Assembly (NCBI GenBank): GCA_914767715.1
Contig: OU612069.1
Location: 15,249,387-15,313,386 of the forward strand
Direction of reading: 5' to 3'
DNA from: Membranipora membranacea
Lineage: Eukaryota; Bryozoa; Gymnolaemata; Cheilostomatida; Membraniporidae
DNA: 64,000 bases
Of this stretch, positions 33,253 to 45,651 are shown piece by piece. The position numbers were made by a program, and so were the translations under genes. The notes beneath the pieces were generated by a model that saw only the letters and a list, made by a program, of their open reading frames with translations, was not told where the DNA came from and ran no database searches. Position 1 is the first letter of the stretch, and the number at the start of each line of letters is the position of its first letter.

Positions 33253-36200
33253 GGTCTTGTTGTATAAACTATACTATACTATACTACTGAATGACCTTAT
33301 CAGGTTAGCGCAGGTGTCGAATTTAAGTCCTTGAGCATACTTGTTTAATTAAATCTGAAAAGATATTTCAATAATAACACATTTCGATGATCAGTCACTA
33401 GTACTGTGAGGAATGTTCTTTTATAGTTTTGTTATTCAGCAAGGGATACAAGTATTGTACCATTAACATTCAAGTTTTAAACACACGGTTACTTTCCTAC
33501 CAATTCATCAAAGACAGCACTTTCAATCTCTGTGCGGTAATCTAAGTTGTCTTCTGCTGCAAAATACTATGCTCTGTGCCCAGTGAGCCAACCCAATGAA
33601 GCAAAAATCACATAATTATGTTAAATTAACTATACAGTAATAGATAGAGAAATAACAAGATGTCAGGACAGAAATAGCTGTGAACTATATGTCCGGTTAG
33701 CTTGTTATTACTGCATCTCTCCAGGGCCACTGATCTTTGTTATCAAATATTGGGAGAAATATCAGTGGCTTATCAACACAACCTTGTGTTTTGTTTTACT
33801 TTCTCTACACATTTGCATACATTATTACGAAACCATTTTAACCATGCATCAAAGCGATCACATCTCTGTCATAGTTATTTTGATCATCTAGTTTGTAAGT
33901 TGTATTTAGGTTAACTTATTCTTTTTTTGCTTTATTTATTTCTCAAACTGTGAGTCCCTGTTTTCTTGTGAATAGATTCTGATATAATGTTCCATCAAAT
34001 ATTTTTGTTGGTCACTTATAAATTGATGGTATGCAAGAAGAGCTATTCTTAAAACTTTGTGAAGTAACATGTAATAGAAGTAAGCTATTAATATGTAGTT
34101 TTATTACAATTCAATCTAGAAGTGAAAAGTTATACTATTTGAATTTCATAAAACTGGTAATTGATACAATATCAGTAAGCTTTAATCAAAAACAGAACTT
34201 TAAGCAGCTTAAGATAAAATATAAGTATATACATTCAATTCTTAGTAACTCATTGGCTTCTCAATAAGTGCTCTCACATTTGCTACACCTCTCCTCATTG
34301 ACGAGTCAAAGTTGTTGCCTCATGCTCCGAGCCCTCAATCACCAATCCATCTTTATCATCTCTTATATCCCTTATATCTCTTATAGCCATAATAGGCATT
34401 ATAGCCATATCGCTTTTTTAAAGAAGGCGCTCTCTTCTAAATAACAGAACAAATGAATGTGAAGCTGCTTCACACAAATCAAGATATATACTATTGCATG
34501 TATATTAGGCAATTAATTAATTCATTCATTCAATTGATGTAGCTTGAGTACCATCATACTGGATGAGGCTACATAAATTATGGGCAGGTATAATTGGGTA
34601 ACTCATACTAAATTGGCTCTAACAATGACAGATTACAGATATTCATGTCCCATCCTTAATAGTAGACTGCACCCATTTGCAGGTACAACATGGATGTGTG
34701 CTTCAGCATATCTAGGGAAACTGTTTACAATTTTTGTTTTCTCGTTAATGATTTTTAAGAAGATAACTTTGTCCCCTTGCAACAGATCCATTTTCCCACA
34801 TCAGTTGTGAAAAAAAGAATTTAAATAGCCTCAATCTTATCTAATTACAAATGAGGAATAATCTCTCACCACAAGGGAAATATAAATACTTCAAATATTA
34901 GTTACTCTTACCGCAAGTTCATCCTCATCAGCGCTGCAGTAGACACTCGTACAAACAGCACATGAGTTGCTTCTTTGATCAGAGCATGGCCCAATACACT
35001 CCTCACACCCTGTAGCCATCTCTCCCTCCAGTCCTCTCTCCAATCCTCTGTCAATTCCTCTCTTCAGTCCCAGTCCTCTGCCCAGTCCTCTCTCTAGTCC
35101 TCTACCATATCCTCTCTCCATCTCATCAATGATATCCCTTGCCAGCGCATGATTTCCCTTTAGCTGTGCTGTGAGATGAAACACACAAAAAAAGTCTTTT
35201 GTTCCATGAAGTCAAAAAAGGTTTATGTACGTAGATAACACAACAAAATCAACAATCGCATAATTAAATAAGACAATGTTGTATAAGTTTTTACTTGATT
35301 CTTTGGCGAAAATAAAGTTTTCACAGATAATTAGTTGACAGCAGCGCCAGAATTAAATTTTGATCTTGTTTCTGACAACTAATGGGAAATTTGCAAATGT
35401 CTTTAGGAATCATCTGTGCTTAGTGGAATCATCGACATAGTGGGCACTAACTAGTGGGATGAATCCGTATAGCATTCTCACCCTTTTCAAAATAAATTGA
35501 GATACTGATAGCTGAGCATACAAGACAATAAACAACACATAATTTTTCGGTTTATCACGGTTAAGTCCTAGCCTGACAACCGCCAGATTTCTAATGTCAC
35601 TAAATCACTCACCTGATAAGCACGGTAACAGTACACAGGAAACAACAAAAACTTTGACGACCAGCATTTTCTCCTCGTTGTGTTACAGCTGAGTAGTTGT
35701 GTCCAGATAGTGTGTAAGAGATTGTGTCTTAGCTTTATAGAATGGTCTAATTCCTATTCCTTTACTACTCAGTTACACTTGAATTACTCTACCCTCTTAT
35801 CCTTGTCAGGTAAACGTGGATGTCAAATTTATATTCTTGAGAAAACTCGCCTAATTAATTCTGAAATGATAATTTCAGTATTAACACTTTCCAATCTATC
35901 TTCGCATAAAGCACCTCATCCGCTGGTGCATATCTTCGACCTAATAATTTCCAGAAGTGGCCTTAAAACAGCTCATTACAAACTTCAAGACTAGAATAAC
36001 ACCTATCCATTATCAACAACAAAAACATGGGCCAATATGTAAACAGGCAAAATTATTCTCTTGAAAATAACTTGCTTGGATGATTCTGAAATCATAATTA
36101 TCATCAAGATTTCATTTCTCATGCAACAATATAGGTTCATCCATGACCTCATTCATCCATAATCACTATCATTATGATTCCAAAATGATAATTATAGCGA

Positions 36201-36911
36201 AGAAACTTTTCAGTGAACAGCAAGACAAGAAAAACTCTAACGATTAGCATGTTCTTGTTGTTGCATTGGCTAACACCAAATTTCACTATCTGAAGTGGGA
36301 GTTTAAATAAAGCAAAAAGCACCTCATCTGCTTGTGCATATTTTCTACCTAATAAATTCCAGAACAGGCCTTTAAACAGCTCATAACTTGTGTAAGGTCA
36401 GGCAAAATTATTCTCTTGAAAATATCTTGCTTAGATGATTCTGAAATCATAATTATCATCAACATTTTACTTCACATGCGACAATATAGGTTCATCCATA
36501 TTTTCATTCATTCATAATCACTATTATTATGATTTCAAAATCATAATTATAGCGAAGAAACTTTTCAGTGAACAGCAAGACAAGAAAAACTCTAACGATT
36601 AGCATATTCTTGTTGTTGCGTTACAGGCATTGAGGTTTTATCAAGACAGTATGGTTGCGATTGTCGGTTAGCTTTTGCAGCGTGGTTGTATAATAATCCA
36701 CTCTACTGATCACTCTTGCTTGAATGATGTTATCACTTGTGACCTTATCAGGTCAAAGTATGTGATGAAGCGACTATATTGGCTTGATGAGTTCACCCAT
36801 CTTCTAACTAGAACCAAACTGAAACAGATCTCATCTCTAATCCACAAGGTGTAGCAAGCATTATGTGGTTGGGTCTTCCTCCGCCAGCTGGCTACCTGGG
36901 ATGACCAAAGT
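33253..36911. repeat. Duplicated block A' (second copy)
   Basis: Second copy of positions 1-3660, with only scattered substitutions and small indels, including the two relic signal exons. The close match points to a recent duplication or gene conversion. Confidence 0.95.
34356..35667 (-). CDS. Small secreted Cys-rich / Tyr-Gly-tailed prepropeptide, copy e (intact)
   Basis: Exons 35667-35613, 35168-34912 and 34436-34356 have exactly the lengths of copy a (55, 257 and 81 bases) and also give 130 residues. The signal peptide is MLVVKVFVVSCVLLPCLSG. The RG-repeat differs from copy a by single residues (RGLERG for RGFERG). The Cys motif is CEECIGPCSDQRSNSCAVC with the remaining cysteine five residues on. 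The tail is KRAPSLKKRYGYNAYYGYKR followed by YKGYKR. All changes from copy a are substitutions that keep the frame, splice sites and cysteines, which supports coding function. Function unknown. Confidence 0.75.
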
Positions 36912-37294
36912 GTTGTTGAATCAAACTAACTGGTCAAACAGCATTGTAAACACAATCAAACAGGTATTTAAGATGTTCAAAAGCAGAAACTGAGAATAGC
37001 TAAACATTTTAAATGAAACTAAAAAGTATTTATCAGCAAGAGTTTTGTACGGACACATTAGGGATGACTTAATGTTAGCTGGCACTAAAGTTCACCATCT
37101 GAAGTGGGAGTTTAAATAAAGTAAAGGGTAGCTAGCATTAAATTTCATTATATCTGCCAGTGTGAAATTTGCCTCTTGCTAGTAATTTACACCTCTAGTG
37201 TAAGTGGAACTAGAAGCGGTATATATATATGTCAAAACCCAATTACCTGAGTTTTAAGTCAATCACGTGATGAATACTGTTAATCGGCAGCAAT
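36912..37294. other. Short spacer between block A' and the EGF gene
   Basis: No gene seen. It has a short TA microsatellite near 37220 and may contain the 3' untranslated region of the EGF gene. Confidence 0.4.
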
Positions 37295-40200
37295 TTACAG
37301 TATATGACGGCCATATCGGATTTCGGGTCGTGACTCACTGGTAGTACAGGTCTTTCCTCCCCAGTTATTAGTACAAGTACAGTTGTAATCGTTCACTCTA
37401 TCTGTACATATGCCTGAATTCTGACACGGTCTACGGGAGCACTCATTTATGTTAGTCGCACACCTGGAGCCGGCAAACCCAGCAGCACATTTACATGTGT
37501 ATGTGTTCACTCCATCCACACATTGAGCACCTGTTATAATACACCAACAGAAAACATGAGAATGAAGTTATCTTATGCGTAAATTTATCACGATGCTGAT
37601 TAAATATGTGGCTCTTTTAGTCAGACAGCATCGGTAAGCTATCGGTTTCTCTTCTTGGATAAGTCATTCATTTGACAACGACGGTGAGCTAGCGGTTTAA
37701 GAATTTTGGTGAGCTACAAGTTTTGTTTGTCCTGACATATAAACTTTAAGAGTATTATCTGTTTCTAACTTCAGAAAACATTAGCCGATGTGTAGGCTCT
37801 GATTGGCTGGTAGTAGCCAATCAGATCAGAGCCAACACATTGGCTAGGATCCATATTTTTTGTGTTTGCGTTGTACAGAACTTCATGAAGACCTACCATT
37901 GAGACATCGGTCGTTCTGGCAGTCGTCTATATTTTCTGTGCATTGCTCGCCTCTGAAACCCTTAGCGCATTGACACTTGAATCCGTTAGTCTGATCGATA
38001 CATTTGCCACCATTCTCACAGATACCTGGGCTGCAGTCATCCTGGTTGATCTGCGGGAATGAGAAGGAAAAGAATTAAGAACCAAGAAAACTCATCATCA
38101 GTTGGATATATTTGTTCATGAAATTATTTACCATTGCTTAGTTTTTATTCTCCTGGTCAAATTATATAATTACAATTTCAAAAATTGAAGAAAACTACTT
38201 AAAAGCAGTTTGTAATTTGCTATATTGAAAAAAACAAGACACAATCTGGCTTTCAAGGTTGGCATATGGGGCTCATGACATTACATATTAAGGCATGATC
38301 ACAGTGGAGCTTTAGTCTGGGTTCAAATTTTTCTTCACCACTTACATAATAGTGGGAGTTAGCTAAATATGGAAGCTACCAAGCCATAATTGACAATTTT
38401 TATCACATCAATCGTATCAACCCCAGAAGCACTAGCATAAACAGGGCCGTAATTTAGAAAAAACTGGTAGGGGGGGCAAAAGTTTGAAGCATCACCAATA
38501 AGCTCCTCTCTTAGCAATTTAAAGCATATAATTAGTAAATGTAAATTCAAGATGAGATGACTCTGACATGCATTATTCAAATATTGTGTTTTTAGGCCAC
38601 TGCATCTAGCTTTCTAGGGGAGGCAGTGCCTCCCTGCCTCCCCTAGAACTACGGGCCTGGTAAACTTACCCCGCAATTCTTTCCTCCAAATCCAGCTTGA
38701 CATGAGCACTCATAGTCCCCGTTTAGATCGATACATTGTCCGCTGTTCAGACATGGGTTTATCTTACACTCGTTGATGTTCAGGTTACAAAGCTTGCCTT
38801 CAAACCCTGGGGGACAGCTGCACTTGAAACTGTGAAAGAACAAGTAAGTATTCTCATAATCGAGATGTAATTTGTATTAGTATAAGTAGCCAATGTATTG
38901 GCTCTGATTGGTTTGTTTTCAAAATCCAACAGCCAATCAGATCATACCTAACACATTGGCTATGTATAAGCTAAATATATAAGTAAATCCATAGGTGTGT
39001 AGTTTAAGAGGTTAGCTGTAAATAGATCAACCCTTTGTGGATGCATGCAGATTGAAACTGAGTGATATGTTCACTAATCTCAAACAAACCATAAACAAGA
39101 TACACAAATCTAGGTAGGTGCCAATTCAAAAACATTATATGTACACCTAGAGTTTAATTGAACATTTTTTTCCATCATGCAATCGTAATATTCAATGTTT
39201 TGAATAAGAAAAGATCAGAATCCTGCACAAAATATATCCTTATTGTCACCTGTCCCTCCACTGAAAACAGCAAGGCAACCGCAAACTTGTGAAAAACTAT
39301 ATCGTATGTGGTATGACATTTAGTGAAATCAACATGCAAGGAGACCAGATAAGACAGAAGCCTTGCTTCGGCATTGCAAGGTTTAGTTAGGGATAGATAG
39401 AGTTTGCCTATATAAGCATCATATGTGAGAGTTAAAGCTATAGTAGTACCTAGGTTTATTGACTCAAACAACAGCAAGCGAGCCTATGCTTCATTCCATT
39501 ATCAAACAAAAACTTGTTATTCAAGCGCATAATCTGGGAATTTCCATTCTCAACATGCAAATTGAGTCTGGAATTCCTTTAGACTTGAAGCTAGTGTTTT
39601 ATATGTTCTCAATCTTCCCTAGTGTGAGAATCCAAACTCTTCCTATACCCGGGGCTCCTCAGGAATTCGGGCCATTTGTGTTATGGAACACTTTTTATTG
39701 AAGACATCTCTGCGAATAACTTTTAATTATTTATATACACTTTTTATTACTTTTATTACTGACCAATGTACCAAGGTACCACTAAAGATCATGTTTACAA
39801 TAAGTGATAAATGCTGAAAAATAATGTGGTCAGTCAATGAGGAAAATTGAAAAAAATACTAGTACACTCTACTCACCGACACATTGAGAGCTCTGAGTTG
39901 AGCCCATGGCTAGTGTAGATTTTCCTGAAGAACATTTGAGGCACTGTCTCTGACCGATAGATGGTTGATATTGATTCAGCGGACATTTCTGACACGGTGA
40001 TAAACCGTTGTGTGAGAGATATCCTGGTCTGCATTGAGCTGTAGGTGGAAAAAAATGAAACACTCAACTCAGTATTCGAACAAAGCTAGCAATGGGGTTG
40101 TGTTTTTCGGAGTAATCTCTATTGATCATTTACAGATGGGACCATACTTTTGCAAAGATTAGCAAGACCAAAAAGTGTGATCTGCTCCAATTTAGCATAT

Positions 40201-41598
40201 AAAAGAAAGTGCAAATTCATGGTCTCATCTGCTCAGCGCCCCCTATACTAAAGGACAACTCCTAAACACAACCCCATTGGGAGCAAAGTCATGCAATTGT
40301 TGGGACTTGCATATTTACATATAAATAATTATGGACATTGGCACAAGGGAGAGGAATATGTTGTAGTTCCAACCATCATTTACTCGAAAACATCCAGTCG
40401 ATATAATCTATTTATCAAGACCTGTTGACAGTGAGGCTTTAATTTGGTTGCATTACCTTGTAAACTTACAACGTTATAAATGATGGACTTAGGTTGACAG
40501 TAGGATAAAGCCTTAGCACCAGTATCACTGGTTGTAGTGGATGCGGGGCAGGTAGTACACGCCTTCATGCCAACCTTGTCTGCATATTTACCAGCTTGAC
40601 AGGCCTTGCAGTTGATTGGGAACATCAGACCATTGGAGGAGTAGTGCCCAAAGGGACATTGCTCTAAAACAAAACAGACTGTTTCATTCTTTTATATTAT
40701 ACAGTGAAAGCTATAAACTTGATCCTCTACTTAACAAGTAGCTGTGTTTAGTGGGGGGGGGGGGGGGGCTATGGTCGGGAAGGAGGGTGTAAGAGTAGAA
40801 ATAACTTAACCCAATTCAGGCTAAAAGCAAACCAATTTCACCATCTTGAAAGCTGAGGATGTTTTAAAGTTTCTAGGAAGGAGTAATATTGGGTAAAATG
40901 TCTCTCAGAATCAGCAACAATTTCAGAAAGGCTGTCTTGTGTTCAGACTCCTAGCTGCGGTAAAAGTTAAAACAGGGATCCTGATTGGATGAATTCTACG
41001 GCCAAAAGCAAGGTTTCAACAAAAGAGCTTTCAAAATGACAATTGTCCCAGATAAACAAGATGAGTGTTCTCAACAAGAAACATCAGGGAAAACTGACAT
41101 GAGTCGTTGCGACAATGTTATATACTCAAGTCACAGTTGGCAATAAAATGCAGCTCAAACACTACCCTGACCTTTGTTGAGGTGATCACCCTTTACTATC
41201 AGCCTCGTCACGCAACCACTTTCAAAACAAAAAAATGGCCACATGACAAGGCTTCTTGACCCGGCTGACATGGTAATACATTACATTATCAACCAATAGA
41301 ATGGATCTACCTTTAACCCCTTTGAAGCTCTAGGTGCATTTACACTGGGGATTTTCCGTCAGATAATTTGGCCAAATTTTTTGCATTGAAATAAGTTATC
41401 ATTGGGAGCGATCAAAAATCTGCATCTTGTGGCAATGTCAAAAAATTCTGATTTTTGGTTGCTCAAAATAGAAAGCACAAATCTGACCAAATAATATTAC
41501 AGAAAATTTGAAAAGTAAATAATACACCATTAGACTTAATTAAGCTGTTACTCACCGACGCATGCCGTTGTGTTAGCAGCTCCCACATCAGCTGAGAC
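37295..41598 (-). CDS. EGF / ephrin-receptor-like (GCC2/GCC3) secreted or surface protein, partial
   Basis: Minus-strand exons are 41598-41556, 40663-40457, 40038-39877, 38829-38670, 38050-37897 and 37530-37295. The first three join in phase and encode Cys-rich GCC2/GCC3 repeats (CPFGHYSSNG...CKACQAGKYADKVGMKAC; CRPGYLSHNGLSPCQKCPLN). The last three join in phase and encode calcium-binding-type EGF domains (NINECKINPCLNSGQCIDLN; NQDDCSPGICENGGKCID; NINECSRRPCQNSGICTD). Phases between 39877 and 38829 do not match, so one exon there is missing from my model. The 5' end with signal peptide was not found. The last exon may end at TAA 37295 or splice at GTGAGT near 37338. The protein is extracellular, with adhesion or receptor use inferred. 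Confidence 0.8.
37782..37847. repeat. Intronic hairpin with CCAATCAG arms (first)
   Basis: AGCCGATGTGTAGGCTCTGATTGGCT pairs imperfectly with AGCCAATCAGATCAGAGCC and AACACATTGGCT. A related hairpin lies at 38886-38965. Confidence 0.6.
38614..38648. repeat. Perfect GGGGAGGCA hairpin
   Basis: CTAGGGGAGGCA is followed after nine bases by TGCCTCCCCTAG, its exact complement. It lies just downstream of an EGF exon donor on the minus strand. Confidence 0.55.
38886..38965. repeat. Intronic hairpin with CCAATCAG arms (second)
   Basis: AGCCAATGTATTGGCTCTGATTGG pairs with CCAATCAGATC and AACACATTGGCT. Its arms are nearly the same as those of 37782-37847. Confidence 0.6.
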
Positions 41599-42169
41599 CT
41601 ACAAGTGTAATATGATCAATCATGAGGAGAGGTTGCAAAATCCCTCCAGGAACATGAAACGAGAAACGATGACTTCTCGGTCCAGGGAAACATATCGTTT
41701 CAAGTTTAATATGGTACCTTCTATGTTTCCGGTTACATTTATTCATTATAGGAGATTGTCTTTTCTAATGTTATGGGCTGCGTTAATGTTAAAATTGACT
41801 GTCAACATGAAACATGTAGGTGACAACAAATCCACGTACCGGGGAAGGGGGGGAGGTCAATTAAGGGATTTGCAACCTCTATAATAAAGGAAAGTAGCGA
41901 GGATTGGCAGAGCCAAAATATGAGGTATTTTCACGGCGTCAGTGTGACGGATTGACATTATCTCTTCTTCTGCTCCAAGCAGTTCCTAAATATATCGCTT
42001 TATGTCGGAATTTCTATCATGCATGTTCGTGATGGTTATAGAAAAAGTCTGGTAGCACACCGTTTTGAACCTAGACCCTAACCTGTATTAGCCATGATAA
42101 GTGGTGAGACATAGATACACTGCCTGGTGCTTTATGTTTTGATTTATGATAGTCATGTTATCATTTCCC
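41599..42169. other. No gene seen
   Basis: This lies upstream of the first recognised EGF-gene exon and should contain further exons of that gene, but I could not identify them. Confidence 0.4.
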
Positions 42170-42960
42170 CATAAAATGGTTGTCCCTAAAACTAGTACCT
42201 CCTCACTACCTGGTTTTCCCCATAGTAAGGTTTTTGCCGTAGCAGGATTTTTCCCCAGTCTGGTATTTCCCATAATCTGGTTTTCGCATAAACAGATCTT
42301 CCAGACAGCAGGGTTTTCCCAAAACATGGTTTTACCAACAGCAGGGTTTTTCCCACAGCAGGGTTTTCCCCACAATAGGTAACTTCGCGCCCTTGGTATC
42401 TATATTAAATAATCATTAATTGTAATCATTTTCATGGGGAAATCCAACTGAATAGATTTTATGATTAGGTATACGGTTTTTCAATGATATTGACATGAAA
42501 CTTAGAATTATCTCCTCATTGGTAAAAGGGAGACAACTTGAATTCAAGTTGGATTCAGTTGGATTTCCCCATGAAAATGATTTTAATTAATGATTATTTA
42601 ATATAGATACCAAGGTCGCGAAGTTACCTAATAGGGTATTCCAGAGCTGGTTTTCCCAACAGATAGGGTTTTTCACATAAGCAGATTTCCCCCATAACAA
42701 GGTTTTCCCAACAACAGGGTTTTTCTCATAACCTGGCTTTCCCGCAACTAGGTTTCACTGACCGTCTAAAGACGGTCAGTAAAACCTATAGTTTACCCCA
42801 AAACCTGGTTTTTCCAATAACTGGGTTTTCCCACAAATTGGGTTCCCCATAGCATTGGTGTCCCTGCAGTCTGGTTTTCTCCGTAAACCAGTCTTCCCCA
42901 TAACTGGGATCTCAAGGTTTTCCCAACAACCTGGTTTTCTCACGCTTCGGTTTTCCCTAC
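42170..42960. repeat. Degenerate GGTTTTCCC minisatellite
   Basis: A unit of about 16-18 bases, roughly 'caGGGTTTTcCCnnAaca', repeats irregularly at 42170-42380 and 42640-42960. The interruption is the inverted-repeat element at 42381-42628. The minus-strand open frames here (WGKPCCGKNPAVGKT-like) follow from the repeat and are not a supported gene. Confidence 0.7.
42381..42628. mobile_element. MITE nested in the minisatellite
   Basis: GGTAACTTCGCG and its complement end an element of about 250 bases with inverted arms of about 80 bases. TA flanks both ends, fitting a Tc1/mariner-type target duplication. Confidence 0.6.
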
Positions 42961-43744
42961 AACAGGCAGAGACGAATATGTTTATCACCATAATAATCCC
43001 AATGTATACAGCGGTGATCCAACAAATAAAAGTTCTCACAGCAGGATCAGCCAGCAGTAGCTGGCAGAGCCAGTAAAACGGTTGTTGAAGTCTTTATCTC
43101 TTATAAGGTACAACACATGGAAGCAAACTTGAACTAAGTCATGTTCCGCATCACAAACTAACTTCTTTATATTATATAGCCTGAGAGCTGCATGGTGGCT
43201 CAAGCATGTGATTATAGCACCAAGTCAGCCTTCTATAGCAGCATACTGAACCCTGACGGTGTGAGCGTAACTCCATTTGTTGCAATAGATTTTCAGGAAA
43301 CAATTTCCAACATTTCCGCATGAGCACAAAACATATGTTCAAAAGTTAGAGGAAATGTGCCATGGTCAAAAATATCTTACATTCAGCTTTAATCCATGCT
43401 CTGGCTCTAGGAATATAGTCCGAGGGGTAAAATAGGAAATTACAGTATCAATATTGCATTGTGGGCTACAATATTACAACGGTGCTGTGAGATACTATGT
43501 CATTTCAATTTTGGAAATGTTTTAAAACACTGTTATGTCCTGTTTAATTGTGGAAATGTTTAAACCAATTAATTTACCCCTTGATTTTGTGAGGTGCGTT
43601 TTTTAACTCATAACGTGTGAGCCCCGGCGATAAAAAAGGGGGGGAGCAAAAGAGGGCAGTTCTTTTTTCGGAGAACTCTCAGGAAAATATCAAATTATTC
43701 TGTTAAACAATTGAATAAATAAACAAAACACTTCTGTACGGAGT
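42961..43744. other. No gene seen
   Basis: Unique sequence between the minisatellite and block C'. No splice-supported coding was identified. Confidence 0.4.
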
Positions 43745-44390
43745 TGCACCCTCCCTCAACAGGAAGGGGTAACTCAATACAAAATAAACATGAGCTACAA
43801 AGTATAAAAGAGAGGTGCCTGTTCTGCTCGGCTGTTTGCTCACAAGTAGGTCGAATATCCAACAGTGCTACAATATATTTTGTCAGGAAATACAAATGGT
43901 TGTTGCTTACATTTTCTTTTGCTCATATGATGTGCAAACACAAAGGTGCCATTGCTATTTTGTCTGACTCAATGAGGCCTATTCCCACATAAACCACGAC
44001 GACTGCCGGCTCCGGAATTGAACAAAGTCCACAAAGATCGCCTACCTGCTCAAATGTTGCCAATGTGCGACATATTTTGAATCACAGCAGCAACCTTATG
44101 AACCCATTGTCTAAATAGTCCATACTTTCTAGAACAACTGGAGAAAAAAGAGTGTTGGTAAGTAGTTTGATTAACTGAATATGGTTGCATTGAATACAGT
44201 GGGATCTGTGAGCCAAACACTAGGAGCACAGCATCCCCCCTCCCCTCAATTAAAGTTATTAATTATTCTCAGGTTCTCACGTGTGCAAGCAACAAGCTCA
44301 CTCGAACTCCGGCAGCTCATGTGATCCGGCCTCATTTTCTCAACCATCCCTTATTTTGATTCCAACAACTGTAATCTGGCAACAATTATC

Positions 44391-44795
44391 TGCATCATAC
44401 TTATGACATAAGCATCAAGGACCCATTTCACTGCGGAGTTTTAAACATTGTTGATGTGAGGGTGTCTTATCAAAGCAAAGTTCACAAGGCAGGGAATTAG
44501 GAAAAGTCACACATCTTGTTCTACATGAATATTTTACCACTTGGCGCTATGTGCGTCAATCAACTGATAAGAACCCCAGGTTGACCCTTTCACTTGTTTT
44601 TATTGGAAGCTGTTGACATGAGTATCTCTTATCAATGTTGCAAGGTCAGTAATACAGACAAAATGCCGTCTCATGGTCCACAATTCAAAATATATAACCA
44701 GTTCGCTTGCGTCACATCTTTGATAAGAGGACAAAATAAACCATTCACTGCCCGTAGCCAAATATAAATAGTTAATGTGACTGTGTCTTATTGGT
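44391..44795. promoter_or_regulatory. Three paired GATA/CRE-like modules (C' copy)
   Basis: These correspond to 10118-10527. The second keeps TGCGTCAATCAACTGATAAG and ATCTCTTATCA. The first has lost part of its left half. Confidence 0.45.
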
Positions 44796-45651
44796 CGAAG
44801 TATTTGATACATGGCAACAAACGCTGTGTTATTGTCATAGCCTGCACGTGCGTATGATTGCATCACAGGCAAACCTAATATCCAACTCCAATGCTAAGCT
44901 TCTTTCTCTACTTTATTATGATTTGAAGTACATTATACCCTTTGTTTGTGTGATGGTATGACAGTGAGAAATCCTTGTCACGCGGCCGCAAAAAGTAGCC
45001 CGGAGACAAGGTTACAGTCGATGTAGGCTCATGTCTCCGTGACAAAGAACAATAACGTATTTCAAGGAATATTTGGCAAATATGTTGAGTTATATGTCCG
45101 AAAAGGTTAAGGACATCATGGTCCAGGGTGTTCAAGTATGCAATGATTAGAAATTGATGGTACTGGTACAGGTCCAACGTTCAGGTCATAAAACAGCCCC
45201 TGGAAATTCTTTAGTTTCCAGAAAGCCTTGAGGAAAATGAATATTGATCAGAAGTTTTTATTGAAAGGATAAATGATAAAAATCAAAACCCGAAGTCTCG
45301 CCTGCAATACTTGATTCATCGCCGAGGAGAAAAATCAAAGGTGGGTAATAATATAAAATATAACTTTGCCATAGAATTGTGAAAGGAAATGCACAATATC
45401 ATGTGTGACAAAGGAGAACCATGGAGGGGGTTAAGGAAGCAAGGACCGGGTGCACAGCCCCCCCCCCCCTTCCTCAGAAACCAAACTTTCAATCAATATA
45501 ATCATGATATTTGATAAGTCATCACATTTAATTTGAACTTCAACTTACATTTAGTCATTATTCTCAGGGTTGAAATTAACACTAAATTAAATTTGCTGAC
45601 ACACTTTTAGCATGCTTGAGGCAATGCTTTCTGGGATTATATGTGACTTTA

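Noticed and set aside
42088-42375. GKNPAVGKT-like repeat protein on the minus strand, with another at 42776-43039
   Set aside because: Produced by the GGTTTTCCC minisatellite. Units vary in length and break frame, and no start or splice support exists.
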